A stretch of 64,000 bases of DNA from an uncultured beta proteobacterium (GCA_903928055.1 CAIYPG010000064.1:1-64000), one strand, 5' to 3'; shown: positions 8,693 through 17,409, counted from the first letter of the stretch. Made by a program: numbers and translations. The notes: a model not told the origin generated them from the sequence alone.

Positions 8693-9667
8693 ATGAGCAA
8701 CGAACAGAAATGGGCCTTTCCGCCTGAGGTCCAGCCCAAGGGCGACGAAACCCAGTTTGACCTGGTGCGCGCGCTGGACGCGGTGGTGCTGCTGCGCTCG
8801 GAGATCCCCGAGGACAGCATGACCGCGAGCACGCTGGGCACCGAGCGCGGCGGCTACGGTGTGGTGATCCGTGAGGATGGCCTGGTACTGACGATCGGCT
8901 ACCTCGTGAACGAGGCCTCGCAGATCTGGCTCACCACGAATCGCGGCCAAGTGATCGAGGCGCATCCGCTGGCCTTCGACCAGTCCACCGGCTTTGCGCT
9001 GGTGCAGGCCCTGGGAAAACTCGATGCACCGCACCTGCTGCGCGGCAGTTCGGCCGACGTGAATATCGGCGATTCGGTGTTTGTCATCGGCCACGGTGGC
9101 ACGGCACATTCGCTGAAAACCCGTGTTACCGCGAAGCAGGAGTTTGCTGGCTATTGGGAATACGTGCTCGACGAGGCGCTGTTCACCTCGCCCGCCCATC
9201 CGCAGTGGGGCGGTGCGGCGCTGCTCGATGCGCAGGGCGACCTGATCGGCATCGGCTCTTTGCTGGTGCAGCAGGAAGTGAAGGGCGAGAACATCCACGT
9301 CAACATGTTCGTGCCTATCGACCACCTGAATCCCATCCTGGATTCCCTGTTGAAGACGGGTCGAGGCCCGAACCCACCGCGCCCGTGGCTGGGCATGTAC
9401 ACGCAGGATCCGGATGGCAAGCTGGTGGTGGGGCGCCTGACCGCGGGCGGCCCGGCCGAGCGCGCTGGTGTGAAAGTGGGTGACATGGTGCTCGGCGTGG
9501 GTGAGCAGCGCGTCAAGGACCTGGCCACGCTGTTTCGCACGGTGTGGGGCCTGGGGCCTGCCGGTGTTAAGGTGCCGCTCATGATCGCGCGCAGCGGTGA
9601 TGTGCTGCGCATTGCGGTGGAGTCGGGGGACCGCAACAACTATCTCCGCAAGCCGCGGCTGCAGTAG
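8693..9667 (+). CDS. Trypsin-fold/PDZ protein resembling HtrA with the catalytic triad lost
   Basis: 324 residues. The N-terminal half follows the HtrA chymotrypsin fold (GYGVVIREDGLVLTIGYLV; IGDSVFVIGH; FVPIDHL), and residues about 215-310 form a PDZ domain (WLGMYTQDPDGKLVVGRLTAGGPAERAGVKVGD). By alignment the triad positions are Y70 for His, G100 for Asp and W172 for the Ser of GNSGG (here PQWGGAAL), so proteolysis is not expected. There is no signal peptide from the start chosen at 8693, so it is probably cytoplasmic. The open frame extends upstream to 8612, but that part overlaps the previous gene. The role may be scaffolding or substrate binding. Confidence 0.75.
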   Translation: MSNEQKWAFPPEVQPKGDETQFDLVRALDAVVLLRSEIPEDSMTASTLGTERGGYGVVIREDGLVLTIGYLVNEASQIWLTTNRGQVIEAHPLAFDQSTGFALVQALGKLDAPHLLRGSSADVNIGDSVFVIGHGGTAHSLKTRVTAKQEFAGYWEYVLDEALFTSPAHPQWGGAALLDAQGDLIGIGSLLVQQEVKGENIHVNMFVPIDHLNPILDSLLKTGRGPNPPRPWLGMYTQDPDGKLVVGRLTAGGPAERAGVKVGDMVLGVGEQRVKDLATLFRTVWGLGPAGVKVPLMIARSGDVLRIAVESGDRNNYLRKPRLQ

Positions 9668-9695
9668 TGTTCCAGATAGAACGCATCTCAAGATT

Positions 9696-9776
9696 CTCCC
9701 TCACCCCAACCCTTCTCCTCGAGGAACGGCGGCTTTTCTCCCTTCTCTCTCGGGGAGAAGGATTGTGGATGAGGGA
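9696..9776. repeat. Dispersed palindromic intergenic repeat, copy 1
   Basis: The sequence has CTCCCTCACCCCAACCCTTC at its left end, a stem CTTCTC/GAGAAG around TCTCGGG, and GGATGAGGG at its right end. The same architecture occurs at 11345-11421 and, inverted, at 44814-44890. Such CCCTTCTCCC-CGGGGAGAAGGG elements are common intergenic repeats in proteobacterial genomes. Confidence 0.75.
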
Positions 9777-9830
9777 AAGAATCGAACCAAAGATGCCAAG
9801 AATATTTTGATTTCGAGAATGACTGCATCC

Positions 9831-10613
9831 ATGAAAAGCGCATTGAAAGTCGCGGTACTGGCCCTGTTGCTGCTGGTGCCTTTCGTCACTGTGCAGGCCG
9901 CTCCTGGCGATGTCGGCATCGTGCTCCTGCACGGCAAATGGGGGCAGCCGAACAGCATGCGCTCGCTGGGCAGTGTGCTGGAGTCCAGCGGCTACAAGGT
10001 GAGCATTCCCGAGATGGCCTGGTCGGGTCGACGGCTCTATGACAAGGACTATCCCGCTGCGCTGCGCGAAATCGAGGCTGAGGTGAAACAGTTGCGCGCC
10101 AGGGGAGCGAAGCGCGTGGTCGTCGCGGGCCAGAGCCTCGGGGCGAATGCGGCGGTGGCCTATGCTTCGTCAGGACTGGATCTGGATGCGCTGGTCATTT
10201 TTGCACCGGGTCACTTTCCGGAACGCGGCATGGGTGGCCGGGCCGGGCAGGTGGGTGCCGCGCGCTCGAAGGCCATGGTCGCAGCAGGCCACGGCGACGA
10301 CCTCGATTCGTTTCCCGATACCAACCAGGGCCGCAACCGCACCGTGCGCATGACCGCCGCAATCCATCAGTCGTATTTCGATCCGGATGGGCTGGGCGCG
10401 ATGACCAAGACGATACGCAAACTCCCAAAGGCCTTGCCGATCCTGCTGGTGATTGGAACGCAGGACCCTTTCCTGCCGGAGTCGCGGGCGATGTTCGATT
10501 CCGCACCGGCGCATGAGGCCAGTCGCTACGTGGTGCTGGAAGGCGATCACATGGGCATGCCCAACCTCGTTTCGGGCGAATTGCTCAAGTGGCTGGAGCC
10601 GCTGGCGCAGTAG
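9831..10613 (+). CDS. Exported alpha/beta hydrolase
   Basis: 260 residues with a signal peptide (ALKVAVLALLLLVPFVTVQA). The catalytic set is intact: nucleophile elbow AGQSLGAN, acid in IGTQDPFLP and His in EGDHMGMP. The substrate is unknown; a secreted or periplasmic esterase or carboxylesterase-like activity is likely. The start ATG at 9831 gives the best signal peptide; ATG 9819 is an equally possible start four codons earlier. The open frame continues upstream through the dispersed repeat, which is not coding. Confidence 0.82.
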   Translation: MKSALKVAVLALLLLVPFVTVQAAPGDVGIVLLHGKWGQPNSMRSLGSVLESSGYKVSIPEMAWSGRRLYDKDYPAALREIEAEVKQLRARGAKRVVVAGQSLGANAAVAYASSGLDLDALVIFAPGHFPERGMGGRAGQVGAARSKAMVAAGHGDDLDSFPDTNQGRNRTVRMTAAIHQSYFDPDGLGAMTKTIRKLPKALPILLVIGTQDPFLPESRAMFDSAPAHEASRYVVLEGDHMGMPNLVSGELLKWLEPLAQ

Positions 10614-10730
10614 CCTGCGCTATCGGCCGGATCAGCGGGACGGGGCTCCCCGGGGTGACTGCGATAACATCGGGGTTCCCGCGGGGCATCTGGCACCTGC
10701 CGGGCCGATACCGTTTCTACAGGAATCAGC

Positions 10731-11312
10731 ATGCCATTGTCCGCCCCCGTTGAACGTGAACCGCTGCATCACCGCTGCATCGACATGCGGGGCTTTCGCC
10801 GCTCCGACGGCTTCTACGACGTCGAGGGCCGGATCACCGACATCCGTGCCTATGATTTTTCCCCGGAGACGGGGCGCGTGATCAAGGCCAATACGCCGTT
10901 GCACGACATGTGGGTGCGGCTGCGGATTGACCTGGAAATGGAAATCCATGACGTCGAGGCCATCACCGATGCCTCGCCGTTCCCCGAATGCCCGTCGGCC
11001 GCGCCCAACTTGCAGGCGCTCAAGGGCCTGAACCTGGGCAAGGGCTGGCGCAAGGCTATTTCGGAAAAACTGGCCGGCACGGATGGCTGTACGCACTTGA
11101 AGGAACTGCTCAACACCATCGGCAGCGCGGCTTATCAGACCATGGCACCGATCCGGCGGGCGAGAATCGCCAAGAGCGCGGAAAGCGCCGACGGCGTGGA
11201 GCCGGGCAAGCGTCCGCCGATGCTCGACAGCTGCTATGCCATGTCCAGCGAACGCGCAGTGGTTCTGCGCAAGTGGCCGGCGTTTCATACCGGCAAGGCA
11301 AAAGTCTCGTAG
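10731..11312 (+). CDS. DUF2889 family protein (copy 1)
   Basis: 193 residues with the DUF2889 pattern: HHRCIDMRGFRRSDGFYDVEGRITD near the N-terminus, PLHDMWVRLRIDLEMEIHD, DGCTHLKELL and MLDSCYAM near the C-terminus. The family is widespread in proteobacteria with no established reaction; conserved His, Asp and Cys residues could bind metal. It is paralogous to the gene at 11909 (same motifs in the same order). The start has CAGGAATCAGC upstream. A dispersed repeat separates it from the next gene. Confidence 0.88.
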   Translation: MPLSAPVEREPLHHRCIDMRGFRRSDGFYDVEGRITDIRAYDFSPETGRVIKANTPLHDMWVRLRIDLEMEIHDVEAITDASPFPECPSAAPNLQALKGLNLGKGWRKAISEKLAGTDGCTHLKELLNTIGSAAYQTMAPIRRARIAKSAESADGVEPGKRPPMLDSCYAMSSERAVVLRKWPAFHTGKAKVS

Positions 11313-11344
11313 AAGCGCTTTACTTTTTGCGGGGGCGATTCATT

Positions 11345-11421
11345 CCCTCACTCCAATCCCTCTTCCTCGGGGAGATGGGCTTGTCTCCCTTCTCCCTCGG
11401 GGAGAAGGGTCGGGGATGAGG
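11345..11421. repeat. Dispersed palindromic intergenic repeat, copy 2
   Basis: Same element as at 9696-9776. The core hairpin has perfect 9-bp arms CCCTTCTCC/GGAGAAGGG (11387-11409) around CTCGG, flanked by CCCTCACTCCAATCCCTC on the left and GGGGATGAGG on the right. Confidence 0.78.
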
Positions 11422-11457
11422 CAAAAGTTTTAAACAGGTTTTAATCAGGAGTACCCC

Positions 11458-11853
11458 ATGTCTGCAACACCCGCTACGTCAGCACTGCCAGCCACCTCTG
11501 AACTGCAGGCCATCAGCGCCACGATCCAGGATTACTTTGAGGGCATGTATTACCGCGATACGGCGCGTCTTCGAAAAGCCTTCCATCGGGATGCCTGCCT
11601 GTTCGGCCATTACAAGGGAACGTTCGCCCGCATTCCGCTGGAAGACTGGTTCAAGGCGGTGGAGAGCCGGCCCATTCCCGCGGAGAGCGGGGAGGCGTTC
11701 GACATGCGCATCGTATCGACCGACATTACCGGACAGGTCGGCACGGTCAAGGTGGCTGATCTGTATCGCGGCCTGCGGTTCACCGATTACCTGAGCGTCG
11801 CCCGAATCGACGGCCAATGGGTCATCGTCAACAAGACCTTTCACCACGACTAG
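11458..11853 (+). CDS. NTF2-like (putative lumazine-binding type) protein
   Basis: 131 residues. The motif pattern (IQDYFEGMYYRDTARLRKAFHRDACLFGHYKG; VADLYRGLRFTDYLSVARIDGQWVIVNKTF) is that of the NTF2-like proteins annotated as putative lumazine-binding. No catalytic reaction is assigned for the family; an aromatic or cofactor ligand in the cone cavity is typical. The start follows AGGAGTACCCC. It sits between the two DUF2889 paralogues and is probably co-transcribed with the second. Confidence 0.8.
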   Translation: MSATPATSALPATSELQAISATIQDYFEGMYYRDTARLRKAFHRDACLFGHYKGTFARIPLEDWFKAVESRPIPAESGEAFDMRIVSTDITGQVGTVKVADLYRGLRFTDYLSVARIDGQWVIVNKTFHHD

Positions 11854-11908
11854 GCGAAATCCCGGGGGCATTCGCTCCAATTCACCGCAACTGACACAGG
11901 AACAGGAA

Positions 11909-12484
11909 ATGCCGTTACCGAAGTCCGCTCCGCGCAAGGAACTCCACTACCGCAGCATCGAGATGCGCGGCTTCAGCCGCGAAGATGGCTTGTTTGACAT
12001 CGAAGGCCGGATCACGGATGTCAAACAGGAGCGTCTGACGCCGCATGTCGGCCGGCACGTCGAAATCGGCGAGCCGCTGCACGACATGTGGGTGCGCCTG
12101 GTGATTGACAAGGAAATGATGGTGCATGAGGCCGTTGCCGTGACCGACGCCGCGCCGTATTCGGTGTGCCCGGAAATTGCGCCGGCGGTGAGTTTGCTCA
12201 AGGGTGCCCGCATGAGCCGCGGGTGGCGTGCTGCGATCTCAGAGAAGCTCGGCGGCGTCGGCGGCTGCACGCATATCCGCGAATTGCTGAACTCCATGGG
12301 CAGCACTGCCTTCCAGACCATGGTGTCGGTCATGCGCAAGGAGATGCCCAAGGCATTGGCCGGTGATTCCGCGAAGCCGCGGATGCTGGACAGTTGCCAT
12401 GCCCATGCGAGCGATGGCGTGGTCGTGATGCACAAGTATCCGCCGTTCTATACGGGGAACGGCGAAGACAAGAGAAAGCCCTGA
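11909..12484 (+). CDS. DUF2889 family protein (copy 2)
   Basis: 191 residues, paralogous to the gene at 10731: HYRSIEMRGFSREDGLFDIEGRITD, PLHDMWVRLVIDKEMMVHE, GGCTHIRELLNSMGSTAFQTM and MLDSCHAHA. A second copy within 600 bases suggests duplication with sub-functionalisation or a heteromer. It is followed at 53 bases by a Bug receptor gene, then Ldh-like and acyl-CoA synthetase genes, so it may take part in that cassette. Biochemical role unknown. Confidence 0.88.
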   Translation: MPLPKSAPRKELHYRSIEMRGFSREDGLFDIEGRITDVKQERLTPHVGRHVEIGEPLHDMWVRLVIDKEMMVHEAVAVTDAAPYSVCPEIAPAVSLLKGARMSRGWRAAISEKLGGVGGCTHIRELLNSMGSTAFQTMVSVMRKEMPKALAGDSAKPRMLDSCHAHASDGVVVMHKYPPFYTGNGEDKRKP

Positions 12485-12537
12485 TCGATAGTTCGATCCG
12501 GCGGGATAAGAGATTTGAAAACCAAGGAGAGGCAAAC

Positions 12538-13506
12538 ATGAGAGCAATTACCAGCATGCTCGTTGCATCCGCCCTGTTCGGCGGTTTGTCCGCTGCGGCA
12601 TCTGCACAGAACTGGCCGAACAAGCCCGTCAGGGTCATCAGCGCCTATGCGCCGGGTGGCCCGAATGACGTGGTGGCACGCCCCATCGTCGAATCGCTGT
12701 CGAAGACCATGGGTCAGCAATTTTTGCTCGACAACCGCGCAGGCGCAAACGGCAACATCGGCGCGCTTGAAGTGGTGAGGGCCGCGCCCGATGGCTACAC
12801 ACTGCTGTTCGGCACCATCAGCCAGCTCACGATCAATCCCGCGCTGTACAGCATGCCCTTCGATGCGCTCAAGGACCTCTCGCCGGTGGTGCTGATTTCA
12901 CTGATTCCCGGTGCGCTGATCGTCAGTGCCACTTCGCCTCTGCACAGCGTGAAGGACGTCATTGCCGCGGCGAAGGCCAAGCCGGGGACCTTGACCTATT
13001 CCTCCGCCGGCAACGGCAGCCAGAACCATCTGGCGGGCGAGCTGTTCGCCATGCTGACCCAGACAAAGTGGGTGCATGTGCCCTACAAGGGCGGTGGCCC
13101 GGCTTTGACCGCAGTGCTGGCGGGTGAAGTCGACATGATCATCCAGAGTCCTTCGGCCGGCCTGGCGCAGATACGAGCCGGCAAACTCAAGGCACTGGTG
13201 GTGAGCGCGCCGAAACGCATGGACATCCTGCCCGATGCGCCGACGAACGAGGAAGCAGGACTGCCCGATTTCAAGTCGCGTGCGGGCACCGGCATCCTGG
13301 CCCCCGTGAAGACGCCGCGGCCCATCATCGACCGGCTGAACTTGGAGATCACGCGCTACCTCAACTCGGTCGAAGGCAAGAAATATTTTGCCAATCAGGG
13401 TGTCGACCTCTATCCGGGCACTCCCGAGGAGTTCGGCCGGGTCCTGCAGGACGAGTCCACACGCTGGGCCGCAGTGGTGAAGGCAGCGAACATCAAGCTG
13501 GAGTGA
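12538..13506 (+). CDS. Bug/TctC-family periplasmic receptor
   Basis: 322 residues: signal peptide (MLVASALFGGLSAAASA), WPNKPVRVISAYAPGGPND, DNRAGANGNIGALEV, PDGYTLLFG, VPYKGGGPALTAV and the terminal WAAVVKAANIKLE. Start ATG 12538 is preceded by AAGGAGAGGCAAAC. The stop overlaps a downstream ATG, but the next gene's better start is at 13554. With the Ldh-like dehydrogenase and acyl-CoA ligase it forms a three-gene uptake and activation cassette for an unidentified acid. Confidence 0.93.
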   Translation: MRAITSMLVASALFGGLSAAASAQNWPNKPVRVISAYAPGGPNDVVARPIVESLSKTMGQQFLLDNRAGANGNIGALEVVRAAPDGYTLLFGTISQLTINPALYSMPFDALKDLSPVVLISLIPGALIVSATSPLHSVKDVIAAAKAKPGTLTYSSAGNGSQNHLAGELFAMLTQTKWVHVPYKGGGPALTAVLAGEVDMIIQSPSAGLAQIRAGKLKALVVSAPKRMDILPDAPTNEEAGLPDFKSRAGTGILAPVKTPRPIIDRLNLEITRYLNSVEGKKYFANQGVDLYPGTPEEFGRVLQDESTRWAAVVKAANIKLE

Positions 13507-13553
13507 TGCCGCGCGGCGTTCAACGGATGACGCAATCAATAAAAGGAAGAACC

Positions 13554-14588
13554 ATGAGGCATCAGCCCAGGGACGCGGTGCGTCTGTCAATGCAGGAAGC
13601 CGCAGCGCTTGGCGAAAGCGCACTGCGGGCCGGTGGTTACGATGCGGAGCAGGCCAGGATCGTCTGCGCCCATCTGGTGGACGCCGCGGCCTGTGGGTAT
13701 GCCTTTGCCGGACTGCCGCGCATCCTGGAGATCGCCGATGAGAAGCGGCTGAAGCAGCCGCGCCACGACATGAAGATCATCCAGGAAAGCCCGGTGTCCG
13801 CCATGATCGATGGTGGCAACCACATCGGTTACTACACGGTGTACAAGGCCACGCAGATCGTGATCGACAAGGCGAAGCAGTCGGGCATTGCCGTGGTCGG
13901 CGTCTATGACAGCGGCCTCTCCGGGCGCAATGCCTATTACGTGGAAATGATTGCCCGGGAGAATCTGGTCGGGCTGCAGTTTTCGGGCGCCTCGCCGATC
14001 GTTGCTCCCGAAGGCGGCAAGCGGCCGATGCTGGGCACCAATCCGCTGGCCGTGTCGTTTCCGACCGGAAAGCATCCGCTGGTCGTCGACATGGGCACGG
14101 CGGCAATCATGAAGGGCGAACTGGCGATCCGCCACCGCCTCGGTGAGTCGCTGCCTGAAGGCGTTGCGATCGACGCGAACGGCAAGCCGACCTGCGATCC
14201 GGTCGTGGCCATGGCCGGCAGCCTGCTGGCCTTCGGTGCGCGTGACAAGCACAAGGGATATGCGCTGTCGCTGATGGTGCAGGCCTTTGGCGTGCTTGCA
14301 GGCTCGACGATTCCGCATGGACGGCCGCGTGACTTCGGTCATCTGCTGATCGCGATCAAGCCCGAACTGCTGATGCCGCTTGAACAGTTGAAGCAGAACA
14401 TGGACCAGTTGCTCGACGAAATCCGCGCGACTCCAACGGTCGATGGCGTCATCCAGGTACGCGTGCCGTCCGAACGTGCCTTTCGCGAGCGTGACATCGC
14501 CATAAAGGACGGCATTCTCATCGACAGGAAGGTGGTCGAAGAACTCAGGAAGATGGCGGGCAGAGGACAGGCTCCCGTGCAAGGGTAA
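13554..14588 (+). CDS. Ldh-family (malate/L-lactate type) oxidoreductase, divergent
   Basis: 344 residues, the normal length for the NAD(P)-dependent malate/lactate/sulfolactate dehydrogenase family. Recognisable blocks are LGTNPLAVSFPTG, VVDMGTAAIMKGELA, LPEGVAIDANGKPTCDP and DKHKGYALSLM. By alignment two family His residues are missing: the His of the N-terminal SHG motif (here AFAG, A52) and the His of SxHxG (here SGLSG, L122). It may therefore use another residue or have a non-standard function. The start at 13554 is chosen for AAGGAAGAACC; ATGs at 13506 and 13527 are alternatives. Confidence 0.8.
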   Translation: MRHQPRDAVRLSMQEAAALGESALRAGGYDAEQARIVCAHLVDAAACGYAFAGLPRILEIADEKRLKQPRHDMKIIQESPVSAMIDGGNHIGYYTVYKATQIVIDKAKQSGIAVVGVYDSGLSGRNAYYVEMIARENLVGLQFSGASPIVAPEGGKRPMLGTNPLAVSFPTGKHPLVVDMGTAAIMKGELAIRHRLGESLPEGVAIDANGKPTCDPVVAMAGSLLAFGARDKHKGYALSLMVQAFGVLAGSTIPHGRPRDFGHLLIAIKPELLMPLEQLKQNMDQLLDEIRATPTVDGVIQVRVPSERAFRERDIAIKDGILIDRKVVEELRKMAGRGQAPVQG

Positions 14589-14618
14589 AATTCCGGTCGT
14601 TCGGGCTGCTCGAAACCT

Positions 14619-14638
14619 GTTCGGAACCTGTTCCGAAC
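14619..14638. promoter_or_regulatory. Perfect 9-bp inverted repeat GTTCGGAAC-CT-GTTCCGAAC
   Basis: It occupies the 61-bp gap between the Ldh-like and acyl-CoA ligase genes, ending 11 bases before the ligase start. It could be an operator or an mRNA hairpin that modulates ligase translation. No T-run follows, so it is not a standard terminator. Confidence 0.5.
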
Positions 14639-14649
14639 GCCTCCTGGAA

Positions 14650-16215
14650 ATGAATGCAATGACCACCAGTCTCAACGCGGCGCTGGCCGCCGTCTGTGCG
14701 CGCCAGCCTTCTGCACCTGCCATGTGGTATGAAGGCCGTGAAATCACCTATGCCGAGCTGGATGAGCGCATCCGCCGTCTGGCGGCCGGATTTCATGCGT
14801 TGGGTATCCGGAAGGGCGACGTGGTGTCGCTGTGGCTGCCAAATACACCAGCCTGGATGGTGTTGTTTTTCGCACTGGCACGCATCGGCGCCATGGCACT
14901 CGCCACGAACACGCGTTTTCGCAGCAAGGAACTGAACGACATCCTGCTGCGCTCGAAGGCGAAAGCCATTGTCTACTGGCCGGAGTATCGGCACGTTGAT
15001 TTCAGCGAGGTGCTGGATCAGGTCGTGCCGCACCTGCCTGACTTGAAACACATCATCGAGTACCACGAGGAAGTTGCGGTGGGCCGTGCCGGACACGTGT
15101 CTTACGCGGATATCGCAGCGCACTCGCCGGCGGACATCGCGGACGGCGGATCGGACACGCCCTGCCTGCTCTACACGACCTCGGGCACGACCAGCAAACC
15201 CAAGCTGGTGGTTCATATCCAGGAACGTGTGGTGCGCGCCGCGCATGACACCGCGCACAGCTTCGGCTATTCCGCGCCCGACCAGCGTACGCTGCAGATG
15301 GTTCCGTTCTGCGGTACCTACGGTTTTGTGCAGGCCATGGCGGCACTGCTGTCGGGCACGCCCAACGCGGTGCATCACACTTTCGATGCGGCGCTGGCCG
15401 GCACACTGATCCGCAGGCACGGCATCACGCTGACGATCATGACCGACGAAATGGTGAAGCGCCTGTATGCACAGGAAGCGGCTGCGCAGCCGTTTCCCGA
15501 TATCCGCCTGTTCGTCGGAAGCCGTGCCCATGAACTGGTCGAGTTGTCGCAGGCGAGCGGCTTCAGGCTCATGTCAGTCTATGGCTCCTCGGAAGTCGAG
15601 GCGCTGTTCAGCCGTCGTCCCGATGCCGATGAGCCGGTGCAGCGCGCAGTGGGTGGCGGCCTTCCGGTCTCGCCCGAGGCGCGGGTACGTGCCCGCAATC
15701 AGGAAACGGGGGAGATACTGCCGCACGGCGTACCCGGCGAGATCGAGATTGCTTCGCCCTGCAATTTCATCGGCTACCTGCATGATCCGGAGGCCACTGC
15801 AAATGCGTTTACCGATGACGGTTACTTCCGTACCGGCGATCTGGGCCATTCCGATCCGGGCGGGAGTTGGACCTTCATGTCACGCATTGGCGATGCGCTG
15901 CGGTTGAGCGGGTTCCTGGTGAATCCGCTGGAAATCGAGGCCTGGGTGCAGGAGTTTTCCGGCGTGGCCCAGTGCCATGTGGTCGGCGTGGAGCAGGGCG
16001 GCCGGACAGTCGTCGTGGCGTTCTATATTTCCAGGGACGGCCGCGACCTCGACGAAGTGGCATTGAAGGCGCATTGCGTCGGTGGCATGGCGCGCTACAA
16101 GGCACCGGCGCGCTTTGTTCGCCTCAATGAATTCCCGATGATCGCCAGCATGAACACCCCGAAACTGGATCGCAAGGCATTGCGGGTGATGGCGGCGGAG
16201 TTGCTGAAGGCCTGA
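14650..16215 (+). CDS. AMP-binding acyl-CoA synthetase (ANL superfamily)
   Basis: 521 residues. The P-loop is LYTTSGTTSKPK (about residues 176-187, with S where most members have G). The A5-type MSVYGSSEVE, the TGDLG Asp motif and the C-terminal A10 region ASMNTPKLDRKAL, containing the adenylation Lys, are all visible. It activates a carboxylic acid to its CoA thioester using ATP. The acid is presumably the ligand of the Bug receptor two genes upstream. Starts at 14650 and 14659 are both possible. Transcription ends facing the leftward Bug array, with a palindromic repeat between. Confidence 0.88.
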   Translation: MNAMTTSLNAALAAVCARQPSAPAMWYEGREITYAELDERIRRLAAGFHALGIRKGDVVSLWLPNTPAWMVLFFALARIGAMALATNTRFRSKELNDILLRSKAKAIVYWPEYRHVDFSEVLDQVVPHLPDLKHIIEYHEEVAVGRAGHVSYADIAAHSPADIADGGSDTPCLLYTTSGTTSKPKLVVHIQERVVRAAHDTAHSFGYSAPDQRTLQMVPFCGTYGFVQAMAALLSGTPNAVHHTFDAALAGTLIRRHGITLTIMTDEMVKRLYAQEAAAQPFPDIRLFVGSRAHELVELSQASGFRLMSVYGSSEVEALFSRRPDADEPVQRAVGGGLPVSPEARVRARNQETGEILPHGVPGEIEIASPCNFIGYLHDPEATANAFTDDGYFRTGDLGHSDPGGSWTFMSRIGDALRLSGFLVNPLEIEAWVQEFSGVAQCHVVGVEQGGRTVVVAFYISRDGRDLDEVALKAHCVGGMARYKAPARFVRLNEFPMIASMNTPKLDRKALRVMAAELLKA

Positions 16216-16233
16216 CTGCTTTCCGGACATTCG

Positions 16234-16305
16234 TCCTTCGACAGGCTCAGGACGAACGGCACGCGGTTGACTCCTTTCGTGGTGAGTCCTTAGCCTGTCG
16301 AAGGA
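16234..16305. repeat. Palindromic repeat with 14-bp arms between convergent genes
   Basis: TCCTTCGACAGGCT (16234-16247) pairs perfectly with AGCCTGTCGAAGGA (16292-16305). The CTTCGACAGGCTCAGG core is a very common dispersed intergenic repeat in beta- and gammaproteobacteria. It lies between the convergent acyl-CoA ligase and Bug genes, where it may also help end transcription. Confidence 0.75.
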
Positions 16306-16393
16306 TCGAACCATGAACGGAATCAACAGACCCGTGAAGTAGGCTGAATCCGCGAAGCCGGGGCGCTGAATGACGGTGTAAGCCGCGGTTCGC

Positions 16394-17368
16394 CTACTCC
16401 ATCTTGATGCCGGCCTGATTGATGATTCGCGCGGTGGAGTCCAGTGAGTCGGCAATGATCTTGCGGAACTGCTCGGGGGTTCCGCCGCCGATTTCGCCGT
16501 CGGCGGTCAGCATCTTTTCCACATCCGGCAGCCCCAGGATGATATTGCCCTCCTTGTTGAGCGCATTGATCAGTGCGGGGCTCATGCCCTCCACGCCGAA
16601 CAGGCCGACCCAGCCGGCAAAGGTATCGAACCCAGGCTGGCTCTCCCGGATGGTGGGCAGGTCCGGTTGGTCTTTGGTACGTACCAGGCCTGTCGTGGCG
16701 ATGCCCCTGATCTTGCCGCCTTTGACCAGGGGGCCCGCGGAGGAGGATGAACCCAGCAGGATGTGGATGCGGCCTGCCATCTGTTCCACATAGGCGGGCC
16801 CCGTGCCCTTGAACGGGATGCCCTGCATGTCAACGCCGAAGTCGTGGATCAGCAGCTCACCGAACAGCTGCGATGCGCTGCCGACATTCGTGTAGCCGAA
16901 ATTGAGCTTGTTGGGATTGGCCTTGGCGTAGGCAATGAGCTCACTCACATTCTTCACCGGCAGGTCATTGCTGACCGTGACGATGTACGGGCTGCCGGTG
17001 AGCTGGATGATGGGCGGAAACTTGGTGCGGATATTGTAGGGCACCTTCTGCACGATCTCGGCGCTGGAATAGGCGCTGATTGAGGTCACGAGCAGCGTAT
17101 AACCGTCGGCGGGCGATTTCATCACCAGTTCATAGGCCACGCCGATGCCGGGACGGTTGTCCAGAACGACATTGCCCCAGCGCTCATTCAGTTTGGTGGC
17201 AAAAGCGCGCCCGGCAATGTCGATGGCGCCACCGGGGGAGGACGAGACGACCACATGGATCACCTTGTTCGGGTAATTGCCCGGAAGGCCGGTGGGTTTT
17301 TGCGCGTGGGCAAGGCCCGCGCAGAACATCATGGCTGCAGCAGCGGCATGGATCGCGAATCGGTTCAT
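16394..17368 (-). CDS. Bug/TctC-family periplasmic receptor (tandem array, copy 4)
   Basis: 324 residues. Signal peptide (AAAAAMMFCAGLAHA), then QKPTGLPGNYPNKVIHVVVSSSPGGAIDIAGRA, DNRPGIGVAYEL, DGYTLLV, IPFKGTGPAYVEQMAGR and terminal TARIINQAGIKME. This is the distal gene of four tandem leftward Bug genes. It shares with them the unusual QKPxGLPxxYPxK extension after the signal peptide, so all four come from local duplication. The start at 17368 follows a purine-rich AAGGAAGAACCA. The ligand is unknown; paralogues in an array may have split specificity. Confidence 0.92.
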   Translation of the reverse strand: MNRFAIHAAAAAMMFCAGLAHAQKPTGLPGNYPNKVIHVVVSSSPGGAIDIAGRAFATKLNERWGNVVLDNRPGIGVAYELVMKSPADGYTLLVTSISAYSSAEIVQKVPYNIRTKFPPIIQLTGSPYIVTVSNDLPVKNVSELIAYAKANPNKLNFGYTNVGSASQLFGELLIHDFGVDMQGIPFKGTGPAYVEQMAGRIHILLGSSSSAGPLVKGGKIRGIATTGLVRTKDQPDLPTIRESQPGFDTFAGWVGLFGVEGMSPALINALNKEGNIILGLPDVEKMLTADGEIGGGTPEQFRKIIADSLDSTARIINQAGIKME

Positions 17369-17409
17369 TGGTTCTTCCTTCCTGTTGATAGTCTTTGATG
17401 CTGCCAGCG

